Source: JAHEJA01 sp965657215
Lineage (GTDB): Bacteria > Pseudomonadota > Alphaproteobacteria > Rhodobacterales > Rhodobacteraceae
Reading direction: 5' to 3'
NCBI GenBank assembly: GCA_965657215.1
Contig: CBFHNR010000007.1
Coordinates: 1 to 64,000, forward strand
Length of the DNA stretch: 64,000 bases
Shown here: in pieces, positions 1-8,825 of the stretch
Numbering within the stretch: position 1 is the first letter of the stretch
Layout: the number at the start of each line of letters is the position of its first letter
Notes under the pieces: model-generated
What the model saw: only the letters and a program-made list of their open reading frames with translations
Databases searched by the model: none
Told to the model about the DNA's origin: nothing
Made by a program: the position numbers and the translations under genes

Positions 1-77
1 GTTTTGCCGTGGTCAACGTGACCAATCGTGCCGATGTTGCAGTGCGGTTTACTGCGGTCAAACTTTTCCTTTGCCAT
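1..77 (-). CDS. tuf: Elongation factor Tu, N-terminal fragment (runs off window)
   Basis: Read on the minus strand, these 77 bases start with ATG and encode MAKEKFDRSKPHCNIGTIGH followed by VDHGKT, the invariant N-terminus of EF-Tu including the start of the P-loop (GHVDHGKT). EF-Tu is the GTPase that brings aminoacyl-tRNA to the ribosome. Only about 25 residues are present because the gene continues beyond base 1. A Shine-Dalgarno-like CCTTAGGAT lies directly upstream. Identity is near certain. Whether it is one of two tuf copies cannot be judged here. Confidence 0.97.
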   Translation of the reverse strand, partial: MAKEKFDRSKPHCNIGTIGHVDHGK

Positions 78-102
78 ATCCTAAGGCGCCTCGCATGTTA
101 TG

Positions 103-127
103 GGGCCACTTAATTGCGCAATGGCCC
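103..127. other. Inverted repeat in the tuf leader
   Basis: The arms GGGCCA (103-108) and TGGCCC (122-127) flank a 13-nt loop that itself holds the palindrome TTGCGCAA. It lies between the upstream lipoprotein gene and tuf, about 25 bp before the tuf start. There is no T-run on either strand, so it is not a standard terminator. It may be a leader structure or a binding site. This is structure only; no function is known. Confidence 0.3.
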
Positions 128-209
128 AAGTTTCACTGGCGCGGATTTAGTAAAGATAAAGACAAAAATCAAGCACAGTTTCCCGTTAAACGGAAAAGGT
201 TTCTTCAGA

Positions 210-818
210 TCATTCGTTTTGTTGTAACAAAGCGGCCTGCGCCTCTAACGCGGCTTTGCGCGCTTCGATTGTTGAGGTGAATTCTGGGGTGAACCAGCCC
301 TGTTCTTTTTCCTGTGTGCGCAACCAACGTTCGATTTCATAGCCCGCATTTTGCACAAGCTCTGCCAGTTGTTCCTCGGCCGAGCGGGTTAAACCAGACC
401 CGATGATGGTTTTCGGTGAAACCCCTTCTAAAATCATGAATTCTTTGGGTTCGTCGTGGATGGGAATGCCGTTCATATCATCCCAAATCGTCACCTTCAA
501 AAACAAGGCTGATTTTTGCGACAGAACAAGCGGCACACCTGGTTTTGCCAAAATATACCCATCAATGATTGTCGCCATATGATAGAGACGATCCCCGTCA
601 AAGCGTTCGAAATGAGCGCCCAGCGCTTGTTTCACCGAGGCTGTTATCGCGTCGTGATCGCCATCACGCGACAGAGGACCCTTGGCCATATCTTTGCCAA
701 CGACAATGTTATGTCCAAACTGGGCATTCCCGATTGGATCAACATTTGGCGTCAACGCAGGACCAGAACAAGCCGCTAAGCCAAGCATGACCGAAAGTGT
801 TAGAAACATACGCTGCAT
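210..818 (-). CDS. Putative outer/inner membrane lipoprotein, unknown function
   Basis: A protein of about 202 residues. The N-terminus MQRMFLTLSVMLGLAAC is a lipoprotein signal peptide with a clear lipobox (L-A-A-C), so the mature protein should be lipid-anchored after cleavage by signal peptidase II. The start at 818 is preferred over an in-frame ATG at 833 because GGGGG lies about 7 nt before it. No enzymatic motif is visible in the rest. It resembles uncharacterised lipoproteins of Rhodobacteraceae, and a DUF6778-type assignment is only a guess from memory. It is transcribed toward tuf and divergently from the P450 gene. Confidence 0.72.
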   Translation of the reverse strand: MQRMFLTLSVMLGLAACSGPALTPNVDPIGNAQFGHNIVVGKDMAKGPLSRDGDHDAITASVKQALGAHFERFDGDRLYHMATIIDGYILAKPGVPLVLSQKSALFLKVTIWDDMNGIPIHDEPKEFMILEGVSPKTIIGSGLTRSAEEQLAELVQNAGYEIERWLRTQEKEQGWFTPEFTSTIEARKAALEAQAALLQQNE

Positions 819-952
819 TTGAGATACCCCCATTTTGCTTGGGTTATACCCTTTGGTTGCTAAATTGCAAAATCAAATACAGAGGATGACGTGTCTTTGC
901 TCATTGAAACGCGCAATTGCTATCTTATCTATACTATATAGGAGGACGCAGT

Positions 953-2302
953 ATGGCGAAGACCCCTGTTAAAGTTAATTTAGTCACCAAACCTTTATCC
1001 CTGGCTCAGACATTCGCAGCTGTTCGCAAGAATGTGCTGTCTATCCTTCCTGAAGTGGCAACGCGCCAACCTATTGTATCAGGGCGCACTGGGGCCGCGT
1101 GGCACATGCTGATGGACCCAAAAGGGCTTCGGCGGGTCTTGTTGGAAAATTTGGACAATTATCCGAAATCCAATGTCACCAAGAATATGCTCCGCCCTGC
1201 GATTGGGAATTCTATTTTTATTGTCGAAGGCGAAGAATGGCGCTGGCAACGTCGTGCTGCGGCCCCTGTTTTTACGCCGCGAAACATGAAGAACCTGTCC
1301 CCGATTATGATTGAGGCCGCAAATAGATGTGTGGATCGATTAACCGAGGCAATGCAGCATCCGATTGATTTGAACGAAGAAATGGTGCGCACCACGTTTG
1401 AAATCATTGCGGATGTCACGTTTTCGGATGAAAATGGCTTTGATCGCCAAGCCGTCCACAAGGCGCTGAATGACTATATGGACAGCTCTGCGCGTGTCTC
1501 TGTACTAGATTTCTTTAATCTCCCTGACTGGGTTCCGCGCCCTAATCGCATTATCAGTCGATCCGCAATGCAGACCATTCACACCTTGGCCGAAGAGGTG
1601 ATCACGGCGCGTGAGGGGGCGGGGGCGTCAACGCCGCCTGATCTGTTGGATCTCTTGTTTGACGGCGAAGACCCAGAAACAAAACGCAAAATGGACCCTA
1701 TTGTCATTAGGGACAATTTGCTGGCCTTTATCACCGCAGGTCATGAAACCACAGCTTTGACCTTGTCATGGGCGCTCTACCTCTTGGCCTTTGATCCAGA
1801 GGTCCAAGACAAAGCCCGCCAAGAAGTGCGCGACATTGTTGGCGATGGCCCGTTGACCATCGAACACGTCGAACGGCTCACCTTTGTCCGTCAGGTCATT
1901 GATGAAACCCTCAGGCTCTATCCCCCTGCCCCCATCGTGTCGCGGACCGCACAGCAAGATGATGTCTTATGTGGCCGCAAAATTCGCGCAGGCCAAACGG
2001 TTCTCATCCCGATTTATTGCCTGCACCGTCACAAAATGCTCTGGGAGGATCCCGATGCCTTTCGACCAGAGCGTTTTGGAGAGGGCCAAAAACATGACCG
2101 CTTTAGCTATCTGCCTTTTATTGATGGCCCACGGGTGTGTATTGGGGCGAGTTTTGCGCTTCAGGAGGCTGTGATTATTTTTGCGACCTTACTGCAGAAA
2201 TTTGACTTTGAAGCGATCCCGTCAAAACAACCCGTTCCTGAAATGATTTTGACAATGCGCCCCACGGGTGGCGTTTGGCTAAAGGTGCGGCCTGCGTCCT
2301 AA
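953..2302 (+). CDS. Cytochrome P450
   Basis: A 449-residue heme-thiolate monooxygenase. The hallmarks are all present: the I-helix oxygen-activation motif AGHETT near residue 262, the K-helix ExxR motif (ETLR) near 316, and the heme loop F-I-D-G-P-R-V-C-I-G near 388-397, whose Cys ligates the heme iron. There is no signal or membrane anchor, as usual for soluble bacterial P450s. The start at 953 is chosen over an ATG 36 bp upstream because GGAGGA sits 7 nt before it. No ferredoxin or reductase gene is adjacent, so electrons must come from elsewhere. The substrate cannot be told; fatty acids or terpenoids are typical for such orphan P450s. Confidence 0.93.
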   Translation: MAKTPVKVNLVTKPLSLAQTFAAVRKNVLSILPEVATRQPIVSGRTGAAWHMLMDPKGLRRVLLENLDNYPKSNVTKNMLRPAIGNSIFIVEGEEWRWQRRAAAPVFTPRNMKNLSPIMIEAANRCVDRLTEAMQHPIDLNEEMVRTTFEIIADVTFSDENGFDRQAVHKALNDYMDSSARVSVLDFFNLPDWVPRPNRIISRSAMQTIHTLAEEVITAREGAGASTPPDLLDLLFDGEDPETKRKMDPIVIRDNLLAFITAGHETTALTLSWALYLLAFDPEVQDKARQEVRDIVGDGPLTIEHVERLTFVRQVIDETLRLYPPAPIVSRTAQQDDVLCGRKIRAGQTVLIPIYCLHRHKMLWEDPDAFRPERFGEGQKHDRFSYLPFIDGPRVCIGASFALQEAVIIFATLLQKFDFEAIPSKQPVPEMILTMRPTGGVWLKVRPAS

Positions 2303-2362
2303 ATAAACTGTGATGCCTGATTTCCGACTGGTGAGACTGAATTTTTCGGCTAATGTGGGCGC

Positions 2363-3412
2363 ATGTTATTTGCTCTACCCGATCACGATACCTTGTATGC
2401 GGCGCTCACCAACAAAGACCCAAGCTATGATGGGCAGGCCTTTGTTGCGGTCTCATCCACGGGGATATTTTGTAATTTCACCTGCCCCGCGCGCAAGCCG
2501 TTGCAAAAGAATTGCACGTTTTACGATACGATCCATGCCTGTCTAGAGGCGGGGTATCGCCCCTGTAAACGCTGCGACCCAACGGGGATGGGGCTGGCGG
2601 AAAACGCGGGCATGAAAACGCTTTATGATGCTTTGACCTCAGATCCCCATCGCAAATGGCAAGAAAGCGATATTGCTGACCTTGGGCTTGATCTGTCTAC
2701 TGTGCGGCGTCAATTCAAACGCCACTTTGGCATGACCTTCCTCGAATTGGCGCGACTGACGCGGTTGCGCCACGGGTTTGCCCATTTGGCCCAAGGCGGA
2801 CGTGTCATTGACGCACAATACCTCGCTGGATTTGAAAGCGCCTCTGCCTTTCGCGACACCTTCGTAAAGGTCACGGGCCTCACCCCGTCTCAGCTTCAAC
2901 AAACGGGGCTCTTGTCGATTGATTGGATAGACACCCCCTTGGGGCCAATGGTTGCGATTGCGGACAAAGACAACTTGCATTTGTTAGAGTTCATCGATCG
3001 CAAAGGATTGGCACGCGAAGTCGAAAAATTATACAAGGCCAACAAAGGCAGCCTTGGATTTGGGCGCACCCCGGTCATTGACACTTTGGAAGCTCAGTTG
3101 AATGAGTATTTCAACGGAAAGCGCGCGACCTTTGACATCCCACTTGTGATGCATGGAACGCCTTTTACCCAGAGCGTTTGGCGCGCGCTCCAAGAGATTC
3201 CCGCAGGCAAGACAATGTCTTATGGCGGCTTAGCCCAAGCAATCGGACAACCCACAGCGAGCCGCGCAGTGGCGCGGGCGAATGGATCAAATCAAATTGC
3301 GATTGTCATCCCCTGTCATCGTGTGATTGGGGCCGATGGCACGTTAACGGGCTATGCAGGCGGGCTTTGGCGTAAGCAAAAGCTCATTGAAACAGAGGCT
3401 TTGTATTCTTAG
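2363..3412 (+). CDS. ada: Ada: bifunctional DNA alkylation repair protein and transcriptional activator
   Basis: A 349-residue protein with three domains. The N-terminal zinc domain carries Cys37, Cys41, Cys68 and Cys71; in this family one of these accepts methyl groups from DNA phosphotriesters. An AraC-type helix-turn-helix region follows at about 80-175. The C-terminal O6-methylguanine-DNA methyltransferase domain has the suicide Cys in the PCHR motif (Cys318). Methylation of the N-terminal Cys is known to turn E. coli Ada into an activator of the adaptive response. Its last 4 bases overlap the stop of the convergent NusG-like gene. Family assignment is secure. Regulation of other genes here is inferred. 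Confidence 0.95.
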   Translation: MLFALPDHDTLYAALTNKDPSYDGQAFVAVSSTGIFCNFTCPARKPLQKNCTFYDTIHACLEAGYRPCKRCDPTGMGLAENAGMKTLYDALTSDPHRKWQESDIADLGLDLSTVRRQFKRHFGMTFLELARLTRLRHGFAHLAQGGRVIDAQYLAGFESASAFRDTFVKVTGLTPSQLQQTGLLSIDWIDTPLGPMVAIADKDNLHLLEFIDRKGLAREVEKLYKANKGSLGFGRTPVIDTLEAQLNEYFNGKRATFDIPLVMHGTPFTQSVWRALQEIPAGKTMSYGGLAQAIGQPTASRAVARANGSNQIAIVIPCHRVIGADGTLTGYAGGLWRKQKLIETEALYS

Positions 3413-3909
3413 GCTACTAAATCTGACGCGTTCACTTGAACCCGTGATTTTTGTCCCATCAGGTCAAGCAGCACCCAAACCCGTTGATCGGCCGCCATCG
3501 TCTCGACCGTCGCCGCAAAATCAGCAAAAGGCCCAGCTGTCAGTATGACGTCATCGCCGGGCTTGAAAACCTGTGGCGGTTTCAATTCACCAGCTTCATC
3601 GCAGCGCAGTTTCAAGGCGTCGACTAGGTCATTGGGAATTTGGCTTGGCTTGCCTGCAAAGCTCACAAGCTTTGACACACCAACTGTGCTATTGATTTTG
3701 CGCCACGGCATAGATGCGCCATCGCAGCCAACAAAGAAATAGCCTGGAAACAACGGGCGTGATGCAGTAACAAATTTTGTTGTCTTGCGCGACGTCACCT
3801 TTTGCATTGGCAGAAAGGTATGAAACCCCTGCCGCCCCAAATTTCGTTCCGCAAGGCGATACGAGTTGGGTTTAAACTGAATAAGAAACCAATCAAATTT
3901 ATCGGACAT
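3409..3909 (-). CDS. NusG/RfaH-family transcription antitermination paralogue
   Basis: A 166-residue protein starting MSDKFDWFLIQFKPN. It has the NGN domain typical of NusG paralogues (W-F-L-I-Q-F-K-P-N, then L-F-P-G-Y-F-F-V) and a C-terminal KOW-like stretch beginning near F-K-P-G-D-D-V. Such RfaH-type proteins bind RNA polymerase and suppress pausing or termination in selected operons, often for polysaccharides. The ATG at 3909 follows GAAGG and is preferred to a TTG at 3927. It is not next to secE or rplK, so it is a specialised paralogue, not housekeeping NusG. Its targets are not evident in this window. It overlaps the end of ada by 4 bases. Confidence 0.87.
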   Translation of the reverse strand: MSDKFDWFLIQFKPNSYRLAERNLGRQGFHTFLPMQKVTSRKTTKFVTASRPLFPGYFFVGCDGASMPWRKINSTVGVSKLVSFAGKPSQIPNDLVDALKLRCDEAGELKPPQVFKPGDDVILTAGPFADFAATVETMAADQRVWVLLDLMGQKSRVQVNASDLVA

Positions 3910-3963
3910 AAAAAAGCCTTCGCTCAAAATTGAACAAGAAATCCTTAACCCGATTCTAGTAAA

Positions 3964-3994
3964 TAAAAAAGCCCCGACGAAAGTCGAGGCTCTT
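3964..3994 (-). terminator. Rho-independent terminator of pckA
   Basis: Read on the minus strand, a stem AGCCTCGAC / GTCGGGGCT with loop TTTC is followed by a run of six T. It lies about 20 bp after the pckA stop codon and before the NusG-like gene. Confidence 0.88.
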
Positions 3995-4015
3995 TAATAT
4001 TTTATTCGTAACCGA

Positions 4016-5614
4016 TTAGCCTATTGCAGCGGCTTTTACGTCGTCGTCAATGAACGGCACATATTGCGCAAAATTGTCTGAGAACATCTCGACCAATTTC
4101 GCGGCTTGGCGGTCATATGCGTCGGCATCGGCCCATGTACTGCGTGGGTCAAGCAAGCTTGCATCCACACCCGCAACAGAAACAGGTACGTCAAATCCGA
4201 AATTCGGATCCTTGCGGAATTCCGCACCAGAGAGGTCACCGTTCAACGCCGCCGTAAGCAAGGCACGTGTCGCCTTGATCGGCATACGTGATCCTGTGCC
4301 ATAAGCGCCACCGGTCCAACCAGTATTCACCAACCAACATGTCGCGCCGTGTTTTGCAATTTTGTCACGCAAAAGGTTTCCATAAACCTCTGGGCGACGT
4401 GGCATGAAGGGCGCACCGAAACATGTTGAGAATGTTGGCTCAGGCTCAGTCACGCCACGCTCTGTGCCCGCAACCTTGGATGTGAACCCTGACAAGAAGT
4501 GATACATCGCTTGCGCAGGTGTCAAACGCGCAATCGGAGGCAACACGCCGAATGCGTCACAAGTCAGCATGATCACATTCTTTGGATGCCCCCCCAAAGC
4601 CGTATCGGAGGCGTTTGAGATATAATCAAGCGGATACGCACAGCGCATATTTGCCGTTAGACTGTCGTCGTCAAAATCAAGTTCCAGCGTCTCTTCGTCG
4701 AACACCATGTTCTCGATAACAGTGCCAAATTTTTGCGTTGTCGCATAGATTTCTGGCTCTGCTTCAGCATTGAGGTTGATCGTTTTGGCATAGCAGCCAC
4801 CTTCAAAGTTAAAGGTGCCGCGATCTGACCAGCCGTGCTCATCATCCCCAATCAAAGTCCGCGCAGGATCCGCAGACAAGGTCGTCTTGCCTGTGCCAGA
4901 CAAACCAAAGAAGACAGCCGTATCAACCGGATTACCCGTTGCATGGTTTGCAGAGCAATGCATCGGCATGATGCCTTTTTCAGGAAGCAAGTAGTTCAAC
5001 AGAGTAAAGACTGATTTTTTGTTCTCACCCGCATATTCTGTGCCGCCGATCAAAATCAACTTTTTGTCAAAGTTCATTGCGATGACAGTTTCGCTGCGGC
5101 AGCCGTGTTTTGCAGGGTCGGCTTGGAAGCTTGGGCAATTGATCACGGTGAAATCTGCAATAAAGCTATCTAATGCCTCACGCGCAGGACGGCGCAGAAG
5201 GTGGCGGATGAACAACCCGTGCCAAGCAAGCTCTGTCACCATACGTACGTTGATGGCTTGCTCAGGATCAGCACCGCCCACCAAATCTTGGACGTAATAC
5301 TCTTTGCCCTTCATATGCTCAAGCATATCAGCGTGCAGGGCATCAAAGCCCGCTTCTGACATCTCTGCATTATTTTCCCACCAAATTGTATCTGCAACTG
5401 AGGCTGTTTTAACCACATGCTTGTCTTTGGGGGAGCGACCCGTAAATTTGCCCGTTGTGACCAAGAATGTGCCACCGATGCCAATTTTACCTTCGTTATT
5501 TTTCACGGCCGCTTCGATCAGGGCCGGTTCAATAAAGTTATAATAGACATTGCCCAGACCGTTGATGCCTTGATCTTCTAGTCGGAATTGCGGGTTTACC
5601 CGTCCTAATGTCAT
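4016..5614 (-). CDS. pckA: Phosphoenolpyruvate carboxykinase (ATP)
   Basis: A 532-residue enzyme that converts oxaloacetate and ATP to phosphoenolpyruvate and CO2, the entry to gluconeogenesis. The ATP-type kinase-1a loop GLSGTGKTTLS near residue 237 and the metal-binding segment L-I-G-D-D-E-H-G-W just after it are intact. Length fits the family. The start at 5614 (MTLGRVNPQF) has AGGAG 7 nt upstream; the longer frame to 5674 has no such site. It is divergent from chvI, an arrangement conserved in many Rhizobiales and Rhodobacterales. Gluconeogenesis is needed when growing on C2 units such as those released from taurine in this same window. Confidence 0.98.
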   Translation of the reverse strand: MTLGRVNPQFRLEDQGINGLGNVYYNFIEPALIEAAVKNNEGKIGIGGTFLVTTGKFTGRSPKDKHVVKTASVADTIWWENNAEMSEAGFDALHADMLEHMKGKEYYVQDLVGGADPEQAINVRMVTELAWHGLFIRHLLRRPAREALDSFIADFTVINCPSFQADPAKHGCRSETVIAMNFDKKLILIGGTEYAGENKKSVFTLLNYLLPEKGIMPMHCSANHATGNPVDTAVFFGLSGTGKTTLSADPARTLIGDDEHGWSDRGTFNFEGGCYAKTINLNAEAEPEIYATTQKFGTVIENMVFDEETLELDFDDDSLTANMRCAYPLDYISNASDTALGGHPKNVIMLTCDAFGVLPPIARLTPAQAMYHFLSGFTSKVAGTERGVTEPEPTFSTCFGAPFMPRRPEVYGNLLRDKIAKHGATCWLVNTGWTGGAYGTGSRMPIKATRALLTAALNGDLSGAEFRKDPNFGFDVPVSVAGVDASLLDPRSTWADADAYDRQAAKLVEMFSDNFAQYVPFIDDDVKAAAIG

Positions 5615-5967
5615 TGTGGAACTCCTAGTGCCGCGGCCGTACGCGGAATATTTATTACAGGGGTGTCTCAGCAATTTTCGCCCCTCATCCCATCGATCGT
5701 TCTATGGAACCCACTCTCTTTAACACGTTGATTTCCAAGGTGACTAGGACGGTATGTCACTGTTAGCGCAACCATTTTCACCGATAGCGCAATCATGTTC
5801 CCGATGGGAAACATTCTCAGGCTGAGACAGGTCTCTAAGTTGAAAATTAATCAAAAAATATCGGTTTCAGCAGACAAAAGTCACCGAATCGATATTTGGT
5901 CGTTGATTCTTAGCCCTGACTAAAGGCATAATCCTGCCATAATGAGCAGAAAAATAGGACAATAAAC
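5615..5967. promoter_or_regulatory. pckA-chvI divergent promoter region with tandem 21-bp repeat
   Basis: This 353-bp region has no gene and must hold the promoters of pckA (left) and chvI (right). It contains two tandem copies of a 21-bp unit, at 5764-5784 and 5785-5805, each starting TAGCGCAA(C/T)CAT(T/G)TTC, with 14 of the first 16 bases identical. A 21-bp period puts both on the same face of the helix, as expected for paired regulator sites. The core with a central CG resembles operators of LacI-family regulators, and a LacI-type regulator (PckR) of pckA is known in Sinorhizobium. Which protein binds here is unknown. Confidence 0.55.
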
Positions 5968-6660
5968 ATGGCACGTATCGCTCTTGTTGATGACGATCGC
6001 AATATTCTAACGTCGGTTTCCATGTTGCTTGAGGCCGAAGGCTTTGAAGTGGAAACCTACAATGACGGTCAATCCGCATTGGATGCCTTCAACCGACGCC
6101 TTCCTGACATGGCTGTTTTGGACATCAAGATGCCGCGCATGGATGGGATGGATTTGCTTCAGCGCTTGCGCCAAAAAACAGCAATGCCCGTTATTTTCCT
6201 GACGTCAAAGGACGATGAAATTGACGAAGTTCTCGGGTTGCGTATGGGCGCCGATGATTATGTCAAAAAGCCATTTTCCCAACGCTTTTTGCTTGAACGC
6301 ATCCGCTCTCTCTTGCGCCGCAAAGATGCCAATGAAGGCATAGTTGTCGCCGATAGCGAAGAGACCAAAATCATGGTCCGTGGTGAGCTTTCGATGGACC
6401 CGCTTCGCCATTCCGTTTCATGGAAAGGCAAAGATGTCTCTCTGACCGTCACTGAATTTCTATTGCTTCAAGCTTTGGCGCAGCGCCCAGGGTTTGTGAA
6501 AAGCCGCGACCAATTGATGGATGTTGCTTATGACGATCAGGTTTATGTGGACGATCGCACAATCGACAGCCACATCAAACGCCTTCGTAAGAAAATGCGC
6601 AGTGCAGACGATGAATTTTCCGCGATCGAGACACTTTATGTGTATCGGCTACCGCTATAA
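5968..6660 (+). CDS. chvI: Response regulator ChvI, C-terminal frameshift
   Basis: An OmpR-family response regulator of 230 residues as read. The receiver domain has the acidic pocket D8-D9-D10, phosphoacceptor Asp52 (V-L-D-I-K-M-P) and Lys101 (K-K-P-F). The winged-helix DNA-binding domain covers about 135-228. The frame ends E-T-L-Y-V-Y-R-L-P-L and stop, not the conserved L-Y-G-x-G-Y-R-Y. Removing one base in 6640-6645 restores L-Y-G-I-G-Y-R-Y-N-E-E with a stop at 6668-6670, just before chvG. The last beta-hairpin of the wing is therefore altered or the sequence has an error. It partners ChvG and lies upstream of the HprK/HPr genes, as in related genomes. Confidence 0.9.
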   Translation: MARIALVDDDRNILTSVSMLLEAEGFEVETYNDGQSALDAFNRRLPDMAVLDIKMPRMDGMDLLQRLRQKTAMPVIFLTSKDDEIDEVLGLRMGADDYVKKPFSQRFLLERIRSLLRRKDANEGIVVADSEETKIMVRGELSMDPLRHSVSWKGKDVSLTVTEFLLLQALAQRPGFVKSRDQLMDVAYDDQVYVDDRTIDSHIKRLRKKMRSADDEFSAIETLYVYRLPL

Positions 6661-6672
6661 CGAAGAGTAATC

Positions 6673-8388
6673 ATGACAAGTATCGACGGTATGCGAATGA
6701 ACGATGTGCAGCACAGAGAACACTCTGATGTGCTGCTCGGCGAAGATTGGGAAAGCTCCGATCCTGCGGTATCAGAGCTTGAAACATCGCGCGCCAAACG
6801 TGGCATTTTTGCCTTTCGCAGATCGCCGCTAACACGCAAGATCGTCACCTTTAACCTCATCGCCCTGTTTATTATGATTGCAGGGATTCTTTGGTTAAAT
6901 TCATCTCGTGACAGTTTGGTTCATCAGCGTGCGCGCTCCATGCTTATCGAAGTTGACATGGCCGCGAATGTTCTGTCGGCAAGGTTGCCAGAGGACACCG
7001 CGTCCTTGACTACCTCGCCCGAACTCATCGATGCAATCTCTGGTCTCAGCCTGCGCAATGGAACCACCCTCTTTTTGTTCGACACAGACGGCGAAAAAAT
7101 CGCGGAAATGCTAAGCCAAGGACAAATCGAGTTTTCCGAAACCTTACGAGCAACAGAGCCCTTTACCCCGATTACAGATGGGCTGAACTTCATCTGGCAG
7201 GGATTGTCCTCTTTCATACCAAACAACGACGCTGAACCGGCGAATGCTCAGACACGAGAAGAGCGCATCAAGGCGATCTTGAATTTCTCCTTGCAAGGCG
7301 AGACGCATTTCTCAAATTTCCGCGACACGATGGCGGCAAATGAATTCGCCGCTACGGCCCCGGTTGAACAGAATGACATCATCGTAGGCGTCGCCGTGTT
7401 GGTGAGCGCGGCTGGTGAAATTGACATGTTGGTGAAACAAGAACGCGAGCGGGTCCTTCAATTGCTCTTGATCGGCGCGATTGTTTCTGTTGCATTGTCC
7501 TTGGTGCTTGCCTCCACTATCTCAAACCCGCTGAGTGATCTAGCCACCGCTGCTGAATTGGGCCGTGAGAAGAATTCAAAAAATGTGGCCCCTGCCCGTA
7601 TTCGCATCCCAGATTTAACAGCACGTCCTGATGAAATTGGTCGCCTCTCTGCGGCTCTTCGTGGAATGGTCGCCGCCCTCTATGATCGCATTGAAAATAA
7701 CGAGCAATTCGCAGCGGATGTTGCACATGAGATTAAGAACCCCCTTGCCTCGCTTCGATCCGCTGTCGGCACCCTGCGCGTTGCCAAGCGAGATGATCAA
7801 AGAGACAAGCTATTAGATGTGATCGACCATGATGTGCGTCGCCTTGACCGCTTGGTCAGTGATATTTCCAATGCCTCACGCTTGGACAGCGAATTGGTCA
7901 AAGAGCAACAAGAAAGCTTTAATCTTGTTAACTTGGTCACCAATCTAACCCAATATTTGGGTGAAGACGCCAAAAGCAAAGGCATTGATTTCATTTCCGA
8001 TTTGCCAGACCACCCTATCGAGATAAACGGGCTAGAACCCCGCTTGGCTCAGGTCTTTGTTAACCTGATCACAAATGCGATTAGCTTTTGCGACGATGGC
8101 GATGCTATCCGCGTTTGGGTCAGGATGCGGGAAAACCGTGTTCTCATTGTTGTTGAGGACACAGGCCCTGGCATTCCAGAACAAGCGCTTCACAAAGTAT
8201 TCAATCGGTTTTACTCGGAACGCCCGGAAAATGATTTCGGGAATAACTCCGGACTTGGTCTTGCGATTTCCAAACAAATTGTCGAGGCGCATGATGGCGT
8301 GATCTGGGCGGAAAACATTCGCCCAACGCTGGCCGATGCCACCTCGGCCCCACTTGGGGCACGATTTGTCGTCGGATTGCCCCTCTAG
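6673..8388 (+). CDS. chvG: Sensor histidine kinase ChvG
   Basis: A 571-residue membrane kinase. A long cytoplasmic N-terminus is followed by a transmembrane helix near 57-78, a periplasmic sensing region of roughly 170 residues, a second helix near 260-280 and a HAMP linker. The dimerisation/phosphoacceptor domain has His352 in A-D-V-A-H-E-I-K-N-P-L, and the ATPase domain has the G1 box D-T-G-P-G-I-P and G2 box G-L-G-L-A-I-S. ChvG/ExoS proteins sense acid or envelope stress in rhizobia and act with ChvI. The start lies 12 bp after chvI, or 2 bp after the frame-restored chvI stop, indicating one transcript. Assignment is firm; the ligand is not known. Confidence 0.95.
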   Translation: MTSIDGMRMNDVQHREHSDVLLGEDWESSDPAVSELETSRAKRGIFAFRRSPLTRKIVTFNLIALFIMIAGILWLNSSRDSLVHQRARSMLIEVDMAANVLSARLPEDTASLTTSPELIDAISGLSLRNGTTLFLFDTDGEKIAEMLSQGQIEFSETLRATEPFTPITDGLNFIWQGLSSFIPNNDAEPANAQTREERIKAILNFSLQGETHFSNFRDTMAANEFAATAPVEQNDIIVGVAVLVSAAGEIDMLVKQERERVLQLLLIGAIVSVALSLVLASTISNPLSDLATAAELGREKNSKNVAPARIRIPDLTARPDEIGRLSAALRGMVAALYDRIENNEQFAADVAHEIKNPLASLRSAVGTLRVAKRDDQRDKLLDVIDHDVRRLDRLVSDISNASRLDSELVKEQQESFNLVNLVTNLTQYLGEDAKSKGIDFISDLPDHPIEINGLEPRLAQVFVNLITNAISFCDDGDAIRVWVRMRENRVLIVVEDTGPGIPEQALHKVFNRFYSERPENDFGNNSGLGLAISKQIVEAHDGVIWAENIRPTLADATSAPLGARFVVGLPL

Positions 8389-8390
8389 CT

Positions 8391-8825
8391 ATGACACAGG
8401 CTCCTGAACAGATCATTCATGCCAATTGCGTCGACATAGACGGCTCTGGCATTCTGATCCAAGGTAAATCAGGAAGCGGGAAATCGACACTGACATTACA
8501 GCTGATGGCCCTTGGCGCGCATCTGGTGAGCGATGATCAAACAGAGCTACGGGTTGTTAACCAGCACCTCGTTGCAACCGCCCCCACGGCAATTTCAGGA
8601 TTGATCGAAGCGCGCGGCGTCGGGATATTATCCGTTCCCAGTCTCCCCAGCACAAAAATAAAATTTTTATTAGATTTAGAGAGTTTAACCACGGAACGAT
8701 TACCTCTACACAGGTCAAAATCAATTCTCGGACTAAATATTGCAGTACTTCAAAAATCGGAAACACCGGCATTTGCCGAAGCTGTATTTTTGGCTGCAAA
8801 ATTTGGACTGAGTAAACATGTATAA
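8391..8825 (+). CDS. hprK: HPr kinase/phosphorylase, short alphaproteobacterial form
   Basis: A 144-residue protein corresponding to the catalytic C-terminal half of HprK. Walker A is GKSGSGKST at residues 25-33, followed by V-S-D-D-Q and the HprK-specific region I-E-A-R-G-V-G-I. It phosphorylates or dephosphorylates HPr on its regulatory serine. The short form without the N-terminal domain is normal in alphaproteobacteria. It starts 2 bp after chvG and overlaps rapZ by 8 bases, so translation is probably coupled. Together with EIIA and HPr downstream it forms a regulatory chain with no sugar permease in view. Confidence 0.94.
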   Translation: MTQAPEQIIHANCVDIDGSGILIQGKSGSGKSTLTLQLMALGAHLVSDDQTELRVVNQHLVATAPTAISGLIEARGVGILSVPSLPSTKIKFLLDLESLTTERLPLHRSKSILGLNIAVLQKSETPAFAEAVFLAAKFGLSKHV

